Shown here: positions 1 through 6,474 of the stretch, in pieces
How positions within the stretch are numbered: the stretch's first letter is position 1
How the letters are laid out: each line of letters begins with the position of its first letter
NCBI GenBank assembly: GCA_026394025.1
Contig: JAPKZC010000409.1
Coordinates: 1 to 6,841 of the forward strand
Direction of reading: 5' to 3'
Source: Candidatus Solibacter sp.
GTDB taxonomy: Bacteria; Acidobacteriota; Terriglobia; Bryobacterales; Bryobacteraceae
Length of the DNA stretch: 6,841 nucleotides
Program-made: the position numbers and the translations under genes
Notes under the pieces: model-generated
What the model was told of the DNA's origin: nothing
Seen by the model: only the letters and a program-made list of their open reading frames with translations
Database searches by the model: none

Positions 1-2633
1 CGCTGGTCAACGGCGTCTACTCCATTGCTGTGGATAGCGCCAAGAACCTGTACGTCAGCGACTATAACAACCACCGGATTCGCAAGGTTACCGCGAATGG
101 CATTGTACAGACCGTCGCCGGCAGCAACGGAAGAGGCTACGAGGGAGAAGGCATACCGGCCACGGAGGCGTTGCTCAACTATCCGCGGTACATTTCCATC
201 GATGGCGCCGGCAATCTTTACATTGCCGACACAAACAATTATCGTGTTCGCATGGTGGGCACCGATGGCAAGATCAATACCATCGCCGGCAACGCGGTCT
301 GCTGCGCTTCCCCGAATGGCGGATTGGGAACTTCGGCATATGTGAGCGTGGGTCCGATGACCGCGGACAGCACAGGAAACGTGTATTTTTGGGACTTCCA
401 GACCGCCCGCGCGCGCATGGTTTCCGGGGGAATTATCTCTGCCTTCGCCGGATCCGGGAAAGATGGGTTCGCGGCAGAGGGAGACGGTGCGTCGGGCGCC
501 CGGTTTTCCGGGGTGAGTGGCATGGCGGCTGACAGTTCCAACAACATCGTGGAGAGTAACAACGAGCGGGTGCGGATGGTCTCGCGAGGGGCCATCGCCA
601 CCGTGGCCGGAAAAGTCCACTTCGGCGGCGATGACGGTCCTGCCGCGTCGGCGCTGTTGCATCGCCCGCAAGGGGTCGCGGTTGCCATTGATGGGACGGT
701 TTACGTCACCGATACCATGAACCACCGGATACGCAAGATCGCAACCGATGGCGCCATCACCACCATTGCCGGGACCGGCGAACCCGGCTTCAGTGGCGAC
801 GGCAACCCCGCCACTTCGGCTACCCTGGCTTATCCCGACCGGATTACGATCGATTCCAAGGGAAACCTGTTCTTCGTAGATCAGTCGGACTATCGCGTGA
901 GAAAGATCTCGGCGTCGGGTACCATCACCACGGTCGCCGGAAACGGTAGCTGTTGCACCTCCAATGACTCACTGGGCGCGCTCAATTCAACCTTCTATTA
1001 CATCTCCGGCATTGCCGTTGACGGTTCGGGTACTCTTTACCTGTCTGAGCAGGGTGCCAATAGAATCAAGAAGGTGACGCCCGCCGGAGGGCTCTCGACC
1101 TATGCCGGCAACGGAGTCTACGCTTTTGGCGGGGACGGCGGGCCGGCGGCGGCGGCGCAGCTGAGGAACCCCTTTGATCTGGCGGTGGACGGTGCGGGCA
1201 ACCTGTACATCAACGAGACATACCGGATTCGCAAGGTCGATCCTCTGGGCGTGATCACGACCTTCGCAGGTACCGGCAATTGCTGCCTCTCGGGAGATGG
1301 CGGGCAGGCCACGGCCGCGCAGATATATCCTTTCGCCATGGCCCCGGATTCCAGTGGCGGGCTCTGGTTTGCGGATTACAGCGGCGTGCGCTATGTGGCG
1401 CGCGACGGCACGATCGCCCGGGTGGCCGGCGGTAATGGCACGGGCTATGGCGGCGACGATGCGTCATCCGGGCCAGGCTCCCTCTTCAACTACCCGAGAG
1501 GCATCGCCCTGGCCGCGGCCGGTGATGTGATCATAGCCGACCCCGCCAACAGCCGGATACGCAAACTGCAGCCAAACGACCCCGTAAAGATGGAAATCGT
1601 CAGCGGCAATTCCCAATCCGGCGTCACCGGAACCGCACTCAAAGCCATGGTCGTGAAGGTGACCGGCCGCACCTCCTTCCCGGTGCCCAGGATGACGGTT
1701 GCCTTTCAAGTCAGCGCCGGTTCGGCAACCCTGTCGGCGCCATCGTCGGCAACCGACTCCAATGGGCAAGCCGGTATCGGCGCGACACCCACGAAGGCCG
1801 GCTCCCTGACGGTGACTGCCACGGTCGGCAGCCTGACCGCAACTTTCACCGCCACCGTCACCGATCCCGTGGTGATTCCTCCGCCTCCGGCTTGCGGCGT
1901 GGTGGTCACTTCGGTGAGCTCGCTCGGCGACTTTGGCGGGTCCACAACCTTCGCCCCGGGATCCTGGCTTGAAATCAAGGGGACTAACCTGTCCCAGACC
2001 ACCCGCCAATGGGCCGGATCCGATTTCAGCGGATCCAATGCCCCCACCTCGTTGGATGGCGTCTCCGTTTCGATCAACGGCAAGAAAGCCTTTGTCGGTT
2101 ACGTCAGCCCCTTGCAGATCAATGTGCAGGCGCCGGCAGACACCGCCACTGGAGACGTGCCACTCACCGTCACCACATCATCCTGCACCAGCGCCGCGAC
2201 CACTGTGTCTGAGGCTGCCATCGCTCCCGGATTGCTCGCCCCCTCCAGTTTCTTGATCAACGGCAAGCAGTATCTGGTTGCACAGTTCTCGAACCTCGTA
2301 TTCGTGGGCAACGCCAACTTAATCCCCGGGGCGGCGTTCCGTCCGGCTGCGCCGGGAGACACCATTATCGTGTACGGCATCGGCTTTGGGCCCGTGACTC
2401 CCTCCAGTCTGCCGGGCGTCATCGCCGGCCCCAGCACCAGTATCCCGAATCTGACCATCAGTTTCGGCACGACAACTGCCAAGGTCGCCTACGGTGGTCT
2501 GGCTCCTGGCATCATAGGCGAATACCAATTCGTTTTCACCGTCCCCAGCGTTGCCGATGGAGACTACCCCATCGTGTTTCAGGTTGGCTCCACAAAGGCG
2601 GCTCAAACCGTGTACCTCACGGTGCACAAATAG
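1..2633 (+). CDS. NHL-repeat beta-propeller protein with Ig-like linker and TIGR03437-type C-terminus (5' truncated by window)
   Basis: The reading frame is open from base 3 and already codes for NHL sequence, so the start lies upstream; the GTG at 30 is an internal valine. The visible part has 876 residues. Bases about 21-1580 encode ten NHL-type units of roughly 54 residues, each built like 'GNLYIADTNN.RIRKV..DG.I.T.AG' followed by a 'GDGGPAT.A.L..P' loop. Residues about 526-622 form a Thr/Ser/Ala/Val-rich Ig-like (Big_1-type) segment. After a 'VIPPPPACG' linker, residues about 630-876 match what I know of the TIGR03437 domain of Solibacter-type acidobacteria: 'FAPGSWLEIKGTNL', 'YVSPLQINVQAP', 'GDTIIVYGIGFGPV' and a terminal 'YLTVHK'. 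NHL propellers usually bind proteins, glycans or other ligands and no catalytic motif is visible. Export is inferred from family and composition. Paired cysteines recur in units 2, 6 and 8. The exact function is unknown. Confidence 0.93.
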   Translation, partial: LVNGVYSIAVDSAKNLYVSDYNNHRIRKVTANGIVQTVAGSNGRGYEGEGIPATEALLNYPRYISIDGAGNLYIADTNNYRVRMVGTDGKINTIAGNAVCCASPNGGLGTSAYVSVGPMTADSTGNVYFWDFQTARARMVSGGIISAFAGSGKDGFAAEGDGASGARFSGVSGMAADSSNNIVESNNERVRMVSRGAIATVAGKVHFGGDDGPAASALLHRPQGVAVAIDGTVYVTDTMNHRIRKIATDGAITTIAGTGEPGFSGDGNPATSATLAYPDRITIDSKGNLFFVDQSDYRVRKISASGTITTVAGNGSCCTSNDSLGALNSTFYYISGIAVDGSGTLYLSEQGANRIKKVTPAGGLSTYAGNGVYAFGGDGGPAAAAQLRNPFDLAVDGAGNLYINETYRIRKVDPLGVITTFAGTGNCCLSGDGGQATAAQIYPFAMAPDSSGGLWFADYSGVRYVARDGTIARVAGGNGTGYGGDDASSGPGSLFNYPRGIALAAAGDVIIADPANSRIRKLQPNDPVKMEIVSGNSQSGVTGTALKAMVVKVTGRTSFPVPRMTVAFQVSAGSATLSAPSSATDSNGQAGIGATPTKAGSLTVTATVGSLTATFTATVTDPVVIPPPPACGVVVTSVSSLGDFGGSTTFAPGSWLEIKGTNLSQTTRQWAGSDFSGSNAPTSLDGVSVSINGKKAFVGYVSPLQINVQAPADTATGDVPLTVTTSSCTSAATTVSEAAIAPGLLAPSSFLINGKQYLVAQFSNLVFVGNANLIPGAAFRPAAPGDTIIVYGIGFGPVTPSSLPGVIAGPSTSIPNLTISFGTTTAKVAYGGLAPGIIGEYQFVFTVPSVADGDYPIVFQVGSTKAAQTVYLTVHK

Positions 2634-2712
2634 CGCATTCCGCGGGCCGCTGCGGTTCTAAGGCCCTCCGGTGGCAGGCCGGGCAAGGTCCGCGCGGGAG
2701 GCCGCGGGGGAC

Positions 2713-2741
2713 AGGGGGCGGGGCAGCCTGCCCCGCCCCCT
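2713..2741 (+). terminator. Strong GC hairpin after the NHL gene, possible terminator
   Basis: Bases 2713-2725 pair perfectly with 2729-2741 across a three-base GCC loop, giving a 13-bp stem made almost only of G:C pairs. It lies 80 bp after the NHL stop codon and about 40 bp before the tat promoter. No T-tract follows (the next bases are C-rich), so it is not a classical intrinsic terminator on either strand. It may stop or pause transcription, or protect the 3' end of the message. The structure is certain from the sequence; the role is inferred. Confidence 0.5.
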
Positions 2742-2779
2742 CCCCGCTCCAAGGCGCGCCAGGGTGGTGCGGCAACGCG

Positions 2780-2788
2780 TGCTATGAT
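2780..2788 (+). promoter_or_regulatory. Extended -10 promoter of the tat operon
   Basis: The sequence TGcTATGAT is an extended -10 element (TGN followed by a 5/6 match to TATAAT). No good -35 hexamer is seen at the usual distance, which is tolerated with an extended -10. Transcription would start near 2795, giving a leader of about 30 bases containing the GGAGGA ribosome site at 2809-2814. The same TGcTAT core occurs before the tRNA gene at 5546-5554. Confidence 0.5.
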
Positions 2789-2823
2789 GTGGCAGAGAAG
2801 CTATTCTTGGAGGAAATGAAACC

Positions 2824-3333
2824 ATGGGTCCGCTGGGTTGGCCGGAAACGGTCTTCATCTTTTTCCTCGCGCTGATTCTCTTCGGTCCGAAGAAATTGCC
2901 GGAGTTGGGTCGCACCGTGGGAAAAGCATTGACCGAGTTCCGTCGCGCATCGAGCGAACTGAAGTCCACGTTCGATCGCGAAATGAAAAGCCTGGAACAG
3001 GAGACAGAGTCGTTTAAGGAAATCTCGAATCAGTATCAGTCCGATACGTATAGCTACGATTACTCGTCCAGTGAATCCACGTACGAGGGTTCATATGGTA
3101 CCGAAAACTACGATTCTACTGTCACCAGCCCATCCACTTTAAGCGCATCCGCACCTCAGGACGCTGAATCACCAGCCGGTCTGCCGGAAGGCACGGTTGC
3201 TCAGGGCTCGGAAATCGCCGCCGATGGCGAATCCTACGAATATGTGCCGGAAGCCCCGGCGCAAGATTCGACGGACCACTACCTCGAGCAACTGCAACAA
3301 CGCCCCGCGGCGCCGGTCGAACACAACACATAA
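2824..3333 (+). CDS. tatA: Twin-arginine translocase TatA/TatB-family subunit
   Basis: This is a membrane subunit of the Tat system, which exports folded proteins bearing twin-arginine signal peptides. Of 169 residues, 1-45 carry the family signature: a short N-terminal membrane helix (about 8-20), the hinge 'LFGPKKLPELGR' (19-30) and an amphipathic helix to about residue 45. A charged helical stretch (46-70) follows. Residues 71-98 are rich in Tyr and Ser, and the rest is acidic and Ala/Pro-rich, probably disordered. The start is supported by GGAGGA at 2809-2814. Glu8 and the long tail recall TatB, while the 'FGPKKLPELG' hinge is common in TatA; sequence alone does not decide which. TatC follows after 3 bp, so the two are surely co-transcribed. 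No second TatA/B gene is in the window; a partner may be encoded elsewhere or this protein may serve both roles. Confidence 0.93.
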   Translation: MGPLGWPETVFIFFLALILFGPKKLPELGRTVGKALTEFRRASSELKSTFDREMKSLEQETESFKEISNQYQSDTYSYDYSSSESTYEGSYGTENYDSTVTSPSTLSASAPQDAESPAGLPEGTVAQGSEIAADGESYEYVPEAPAQDSTDHYLEQLQQRPAAPVEHNT

Positions 3334-3336
3334 CGA

Positions 3337-4545
3337 ATGAATCCATCCGAAGAGCAGAAGGGGACGGCCGTTCCCCCCGCCGGGGAAGCGTCTTCCACCG
3401 GTAGTGTGCATCCGGGGGAGCCGGATGCGTTGCAGCCGGATCATGCGGCGTCCCTGGAGCCGGCGGTACAGCCGGCCGATGCACCGGATAGCTACGAGGA
3501 TGGATATCCGCACGAGCCCGAACCTCCCGCCGCCGCTCCTACGCCTGTCCCGGCGCAGGCTCCCGTTCTCACGCAAGAAGTAGCGACGCTACCGCGGCCG
3601 GGTGGGGGCGGCAAGACTCCGCCCCCGCCTCCGCCATCCGGCGGCGGCGATGGCGGCGATGAGGACGATGACGGCATGCTCCGCATGTCGTTCCTGCAAC
3701 ATCTGGAAGAGCTCCGCAATCGCATCATTCGCTCCCTCATCGGTGTGGGGGTGGCATTCGGGCTGAGTCTGACTTACTCCAGCGCGCTTTGGGATTTCGT
3801 CTGCCAGCCTGCGGTCGCGGCTCTCAAGACGCTCGGTTACAAGGAACAGAACCTGGTCCAGATCGAACCGATGGAAGCCTTCAATGTCATCTGGTTCAAG
3901 CTCCCGGTTCTGTGCGCCATCTTCCTGGCCGCTCCCTGGATTTTGTATCAGGTATGGGCGTTCATCGCGCCGGGCCTCTACCGCAAGGAACGCAGGTGGG
4001 CGGCGCCTTTCGTGCTCGGCGCCGGCGGCCTGTTTATCCTCGGCGGGATCTTCGCATATTTCGTGGTCTTCCGGTTCGGACTTACTTTCCTGTTAAGCAT
4101 CGGTCAGGGCAACCATGTGGTTGCCATGGTATCCATTACCGAGTATTTCAACTTATTCGTCAATGTGACTCTGGGTGTGGGTCTGGTTTTCGAACTCCCC
4201 GTACTGATCTTCTTCCTGACATTGTTGAGAATTGTCAATCCAGGGTTTCTCGTGCGGCACAGCAGGTACGCGATTCTCGCCATATTCATCCTGGCAGCCA
4301 TCGTCACGCCGACCCCGGACGTCTTCAACCTCATGTTGTTTGCCGTGCCAATGTGCTTCCTGTTCTACGTCGGCATTTTCGCTGGATATCTGTTGGTACT
4401 GAACCGGGAGAACCGCAGGTTCCCCTGGAAGAAGACCATGACCATCGTTATCCCCGTACTGCTCCTACTAGCTTTCGTGCTATACCTGTCCATTACCAGG
4501 TACGGTATGAGGCTGGTACCACACTGGCCTTTCCTGACAAGATAA
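3337..4545 (+). CDS. tatC: Sec-independent protein translocase TatC, with N- and C-terminal extensions
   Basis: TatC is the polytopic inner-membrane receptor for twin-arginine signal peptides. The core starts near residue 118 with 'SFLQHLEELRNRI', which holds equivalents of E. coli Glu15 and Arg17 (here Glu125, Arg127). It continues with 'YQVWAFIAPGLYRKERR' (204-220, Glu218 matching Glu103), 'FAYFVVF' (239-245), 'FELPV' (285-289, Glu286) and 'TPTPDVFNLMLFAVPM' (324-339, Asp328 matching Asp211). Six helices lie within about 132-354. A further hydrophobic segment, 367-387, is extra relative to E. coli TatC. Residues 1-113 form a low-complexity extension rich in Pro, Ala, Glu and Asp. The ATG at 3337 is 3 bp after the tatA stop and lacks a clear Shine-Dalgarno. 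An in-frame ATG at 3676 (Met114), preceded by GAGGA at 3661-3665, is a plausible alternative start just before the core. Confidence 0.96.
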   Translation: MNPSEEQKGTAVPPAGEASSTGSVHPGEPDALQPDHAASLEPAVQPADAPDSYEDGYPHEPEPPAAAPTPVPAQAPVLTQEVATLPRPGGGGKTPPPPPPSGGGDGGDEDDDGMLRMSFLQHLEELRNRIIRSLIGVGVAFGLSLTYSSALWDFVCQPAVAALKTLGYKEQNLVQIEPMEAFNVIWFKLPVLCAIFLAAPWILYQVWAFIAPGLYRKERRWAAPFVLGAGGLFILGGIFAYFVVFRFGLTFLLSIGQGNHVVAMVSITEYFNLFVNVTLGVGLVFELPVLIFFLTLLRIVNPGFLVRHSRYAILAIFILAAIVTPTPDVFNLMLFAVPMCFLFYVGIFAGYLLVLNRENRRFPWKKTMTIVIPVLLLLAFVLYLSITRYGMRLVPHWPFLTR

Positions 4546-4659
4546 CGAGGTATTTTTGTAGAATTGATCGCCGCATTCGATGTAACATTCAGATGGCCCT
4601 TGGCACTCTGCGAATGGTCTTCCGTTGTGATGCGATGGATTTAACGGACCGCTGGTTCC

Positions 4660-4815
4660 TTGCCTGAGGTGCCCAAGCCTGTCAGCCGTCGGGGCCGCAA
4701 GTCCATGAACTCCTCGGAACGTCAGGAAGTTTCGGAGCGGATGCGCAAATACTGGGCCAGCCGCCGGCAGCGGAAACAGGATGAGTCTTCCGGCGCAAAC
4801 GGATCCGGCTCTTAG
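4660..4815 (+). CDS. Small basic protein of unknown function (51 aa)
   Basis: An open frame from TTG 4660 (or GTG 4669) to TAG 4813-4815 encodes 51 residues; an in-frame TAA at 4642-4644 bounds it upstream. The product has a basic N-terminus 'RRGRKSM' (10-16), a probable helix 'SSERQEVSERMRKYWASRRQ' (18-37) and a Ser/Gly tail. The amphipathic, Arg/Lys-rich helix with 'KYWASRR' resembles small basic tails and mini-proteins I associate with acidobacteria and could bind nucleic acid, but I cannot name a family. The ribosome site is weak (GGAC at 4646-4649). It lies 114 bp after tatC and faces the methyltransferase tail to tail, with 21 bp between the stops. It could be read through from the tat operon. 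Coding status is likely but unproven. Confidence 0.55.
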   Translation: MPEVPKPVSRRGRKSMNSSERQEVSERMRKYWASRRQRKQDESSGANGSGS

Positions 4816-4836
4816 TTCACCCGGGATATTGGGAAT

Positions 4837-5544
4837 TCACCGCCTGAAGAACCACAACCAGTAGTATTGGTCGCCCGCGCCGTTCTGATACCGTAATTCA
4901 AATCCACAGCGTTCAGCCATTTCGCGAGCCTGTTGCTCCGTGAACCAGTCGCCGACCCAGCTATGCTCCGGGTCGGCATCCACCGGTGAACCTTGCACCT
5001 GGAACTTGAACAGCGCTCCGGGACGCAGGATCCGGTGTACTTCGCGCACATAGTTTTCGATAATCTCGCGGCTCGGAATGTGCTGGAACACGATCATCGA
5101 GAACGCGAAATCGAACTCCAACGGCTGGCCGATTCCGAAGCGCCCCCACCAATGCGGCGTCACGGCGGACAGATCCTTGCCGTTGTTTCGCATCACGTGG
5201 ACGTTGGGAAAGCCGGCTACCGACTGGCGCGCCTGCCGCACCATCTCGCGGCTGATATCCACCGCATACACTTCACCGAAAAACTCCGCGAAAGCCCGCG
5301 TCACCCGCCCCGCGCCACAGCCGATCTCGAGCACCCTCATGTCCCTCGGGTCCCGTCCCTGGCAGATATTCGACAGGTCGTTGAGAATCTCTTCCTCCAT
5401 CGTGACCTGCCCGGATTGATAGAATTCCTCATCCGTCCACTGGTGCTGGCCGGTGACCACATAATGGCGGGCATTTTCGCGCGCCCGGCGATCCCAGTCG
5501 CGGCGCATGCGGATCAGTTGCCTGGTGATTTGGAAGCCTGCCAT
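4837..5544 (-). CDS. Class I SAM-dependent methyltransferase
   Basis: The 235-residue product has a Rossmann-type methyltransferase fold. Motif I is 'VLEIGCGAGRVTR' (71-83, the SAM-binding glycine loop). The acidic end of strand 2 is in 'VYAVDIS' (92-98, Asp96 expected to contact the SAM ribose). 'FDFAFSMIVFQHIP' (144-157) is the post-motif strand and 'HRILRPGALFKFQVQG' (170-185) is the usual late motif. This matches Methyltransf_11/25-type small-molecule enzymes; the substrate cannot be told. A cytosolic location is likely as no signal or membrane segment is seen. The start is uncertain: ATG 5544 has no Shine-Dalgarno and overlaps the region needed by the tRNA promoter, while ATG 5508 (Met13, 'MRRDWDRRARENARHYV') begins at what looks like a conserved N-terminal block. 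The gene is divergent from tRNA-Ala and convergent with the small ORF. Confidence 0.93.
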   Translation of the reverse strand: MAGFQITRQLIRMRRDWDRRARENARHYVVTGQHQWTDEEFYQSGQVTMEEEILNDLSNICQGRDPRDMRVLEIGCGAGRVTRAFAEFFGEVYAVDISREMVRQARQSVAGFPNVHVMRNNGKDLSAVTPHWWGRFGIGQPLEFDFAFSMIVFQHIPSREIIENYVREVHRILRPGALFKFQVQGSPVDADPEHSWVGDWFTEQQAREMAERCGFELRYQNGAGDQYYWLWFFRR

Positions 5545-5545
5545 C

Positions 5546-5557
5546 TGCTATATTGTA
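5546..5557. promoter_or_regulatory. Overlapping divergent -10 elements for tRNA-Ala and the methyltransferase
   Basis: On the plus strand TGcTATATT (5546-5554) is an extended -10 that would start transcription about 11-13 bases before the tRNA. On the minus strand TACAAT (5557-5552) matches the -10 consensus at 5/6 positions and would face the methyltransferase. The two share bases, so they would compete for polymerase. Neither has a convincing -35. The plus-strand element is the more credible because the tRNA must be expressed from close by. Confidence 0.45.
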
Positions 5558-5573
5558 ATTGACTGGCAGAAGT

Positions 5574-5649
5574 GGGCGACTAGCTCAGCTGGGAGAGCGC
5601 TGCGTTCGCAATGCAGAGGTCGGGGGTTCGATCCCCCCGTCGTCCACCA
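5574..5649 (+). tRNA. tRNA-Ala (anticodon CGC)
   Basis: A full cloverleaf can be drawn. The acceptor GGGCGAC (5574-5580) pairs with GTCGTCC (5639-5645). The D stem is GCTC/GAGC (5583-5586 with 5595-5598). The anticodon arm at 5600-5616 has loop TTCGCAA and anticodon CGC (5607-5609), reading codon GCG. The T arm is GGGGG-TTCGATC-CCCCC (5622-5638). The discriminator is A5646 and CCA is encoded (5647-5649). The acceptor has G3:U70 (5576 with 5643), the classic alanine identity element, which independently supports the assignment. An extended -10 lies just upstream. A near-identical copy lies inverted 95 bp downstream. Confidence 0.97.
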
Positions 5650-5810
5650 ACTTCCCCCCGGTTTCCTTTGCGCACCAGTCGGCACCCTTCCAACAAAATG
5701 GCCCTGGTGGCCCCACTTCCTCGTGATAGATATGAGTTTGGGATGGCGGAGAGGGGGGGATTCGAACCCCCGACCTCTGCATTGCGAACGCAGCGCTCTC
5801 CCAATTGAGC
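5583..5810. repeat. Inverted repeat formed by the two tRNA-Ala bodies
   Basis: Bases 5583-5631 match the reverse complement of 5762-5810 at 47 of 49 positions. The 42 bases 5590-5631 are perfectly complementary to 5762-5803. The arms cover D arm, anticodon arm, variable loop and half of the T arm; the acceptor arms differ. The spacer between the arms is 130 bp and holds no gene. A transcript reading through both copies could fold into one long hairpin instead of a cloverleaf. Confidence 0.9.
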
Positions 5811-5820
5811 TATACCCGCC
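5745..5820 (-). tRNA. tRNA-Ala(CGC)-like gene with defective acceptor region, probable pseudo-tRNA
   Basis: Read on the minus strand, the D arm, anticodon arm (loop TTCGCAA, anticodon CGC) and the T stem/loop (GGGGG-TTCGAAT-CCCCC) are intact and almost identical to the tRNA at 5574-5649. The ends pair only partly: GGCGG at the 5' end (5820-5816) pairs with CCGCC at the 3' end (5749-5745), but the inner positions hold a G:U and a U:C mismatch, and extra bases lie between T stem and acceptor because of a run of seven C. No register gives a clean 7-bp acceptor, G3:U70 and 3' CCA together. A shifted fold with CCA at 5746-5744 leaves one C:C mismatch and two G:U pairs. No promoter is visible upstream of it. 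A tRNA finder may still call it; I think it is a degenerate copy. Confidence 0.6.
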
Positions 5821-5890
5821 CCAAGCCATTCCAGGCTGTGCCAGTTTGGTGCTGGCCCGTGCCGGTAAGTCCACGGAAACACGCGGCTTA

Positions 5891-5933
5891 GGACGCCTTT
5901 CAAGTCCAGTTCGTGCCGATTGAACTACGCCCC
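5891..5933 (-). pseudogene. Possible 5' tRNA fragment (acceptor strand, D arm, damaged anticodon arm)
   Basis: On the minus strand from 5933 the sequence begins GGGGCGTAGTTC, like the start of a bacterial tRNA. A perfect 4-bp D stem GTTC/GAAC (5925-5922 with 5912-5909) encloses a 9-base loop containing GG. A 4-bp GGAC/GTCC stem with a 9-base loop (5907-5891) stands where the anticodon arm would be. No T arm or 3' acceptor strand follows. This looks like a truncated or decayed tRNA, or a chance resemblance. Confidence 0.3.
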
Positions 5934-6474
5934 GTTACGGGTGGTTTTCGAAAAAAATGTGTGCAAAATGTGGGCAAGGTGTTCCGCGCCGGTTCTGGCG
6001 GACACCGCGCCGGACACCGGATACCCGCGTCCGAAGCCCGCCGCCGGCCCCCCGCCGTGCGCTCAAGCCAGTTGCAAGCCACTGGCAAGAACGCAACCCC
6101 ACTCCCGCCAAACGTGGCGCCACCGCGCCCGCCAGGCGTGGTGGTGTTGTGCCCACCGGACGTCCTCCTGGGCAACGTCGGCGCCCACGCGCGCGGTGCG
6201 GGCCACCTGGACGACGGGCCCCGCGGCGCCCCCGCGTTTTTGCACTTGCCTTCCGCGCGCACCGGATCAATGAATGTCGTGATGACCTATCAGCCAGGTG
6301 CACTTTTCAATCAAAAGACCCCCGCCCAATGCCGCCGAGCCGGAGCGCTCGGCGCTCGCGCACGTGTCCTCAATCTGCGCCTGCGCACGCGCTGCGAGGC
6401 CACCCCGCCGCCGGCGCCCGTTGCGCACGACGCCGTGGAGACCGCCCACGGAGCTTCCGAAAAGCTGGACAGGG
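5934..6474. other. GC-rich region without a recognisable gene
   Basis: All six frames give Arg/Pro/Ala-rich translations with no family motifs, no ribosome sites and no consistent codon pattern. The two long plus-strand frames (from 5913 and 5957) run over each other and over tRNA-like sequence, which is typical of chance open frames in GC-rich DNA. I see no RNA gene, array or direct repeat. It probably consists of decayed mobile-element and flanking DNA. Confidence 0.55.

Noticed and set aside
30..32. GTG as the start of the NHL protein
   Set aside because: The frame is open upstream to the window edge and codes for NHL sequence before it, so this is an internal valine.
21..1580. DNA-level tandem repeat across the NHL units
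   Set aside because: Periodicity is at the protein level; the nucleotide copies are too diverged to be a recent tandem array, and nothing resembles a CRISPR array.
1464..2009. Minus-strand frame opposite the NHL gene
   Set aside because: It is antisense to a continuous, clearly coding frame and has a Gly/Arg/His-rich chance composition.
4564..4588. Promoter for the small ORF (TTGATC and TAACAT)
   Set aside because: The spacing of 13 bp is too short for a usual promoter.
3789..4667. A 292-codon frame inside tatC
   Set aside because: It is a shifted shadow of tatC, whose frame encodes conserved family motifs throughout.
5507..5923. Open frames on both strands across the tRNA pair
   Set aside because: Their repeated peptides, of the 'GRALRSQCRGRGF' type, are the well-known false translation of tRNA genes.
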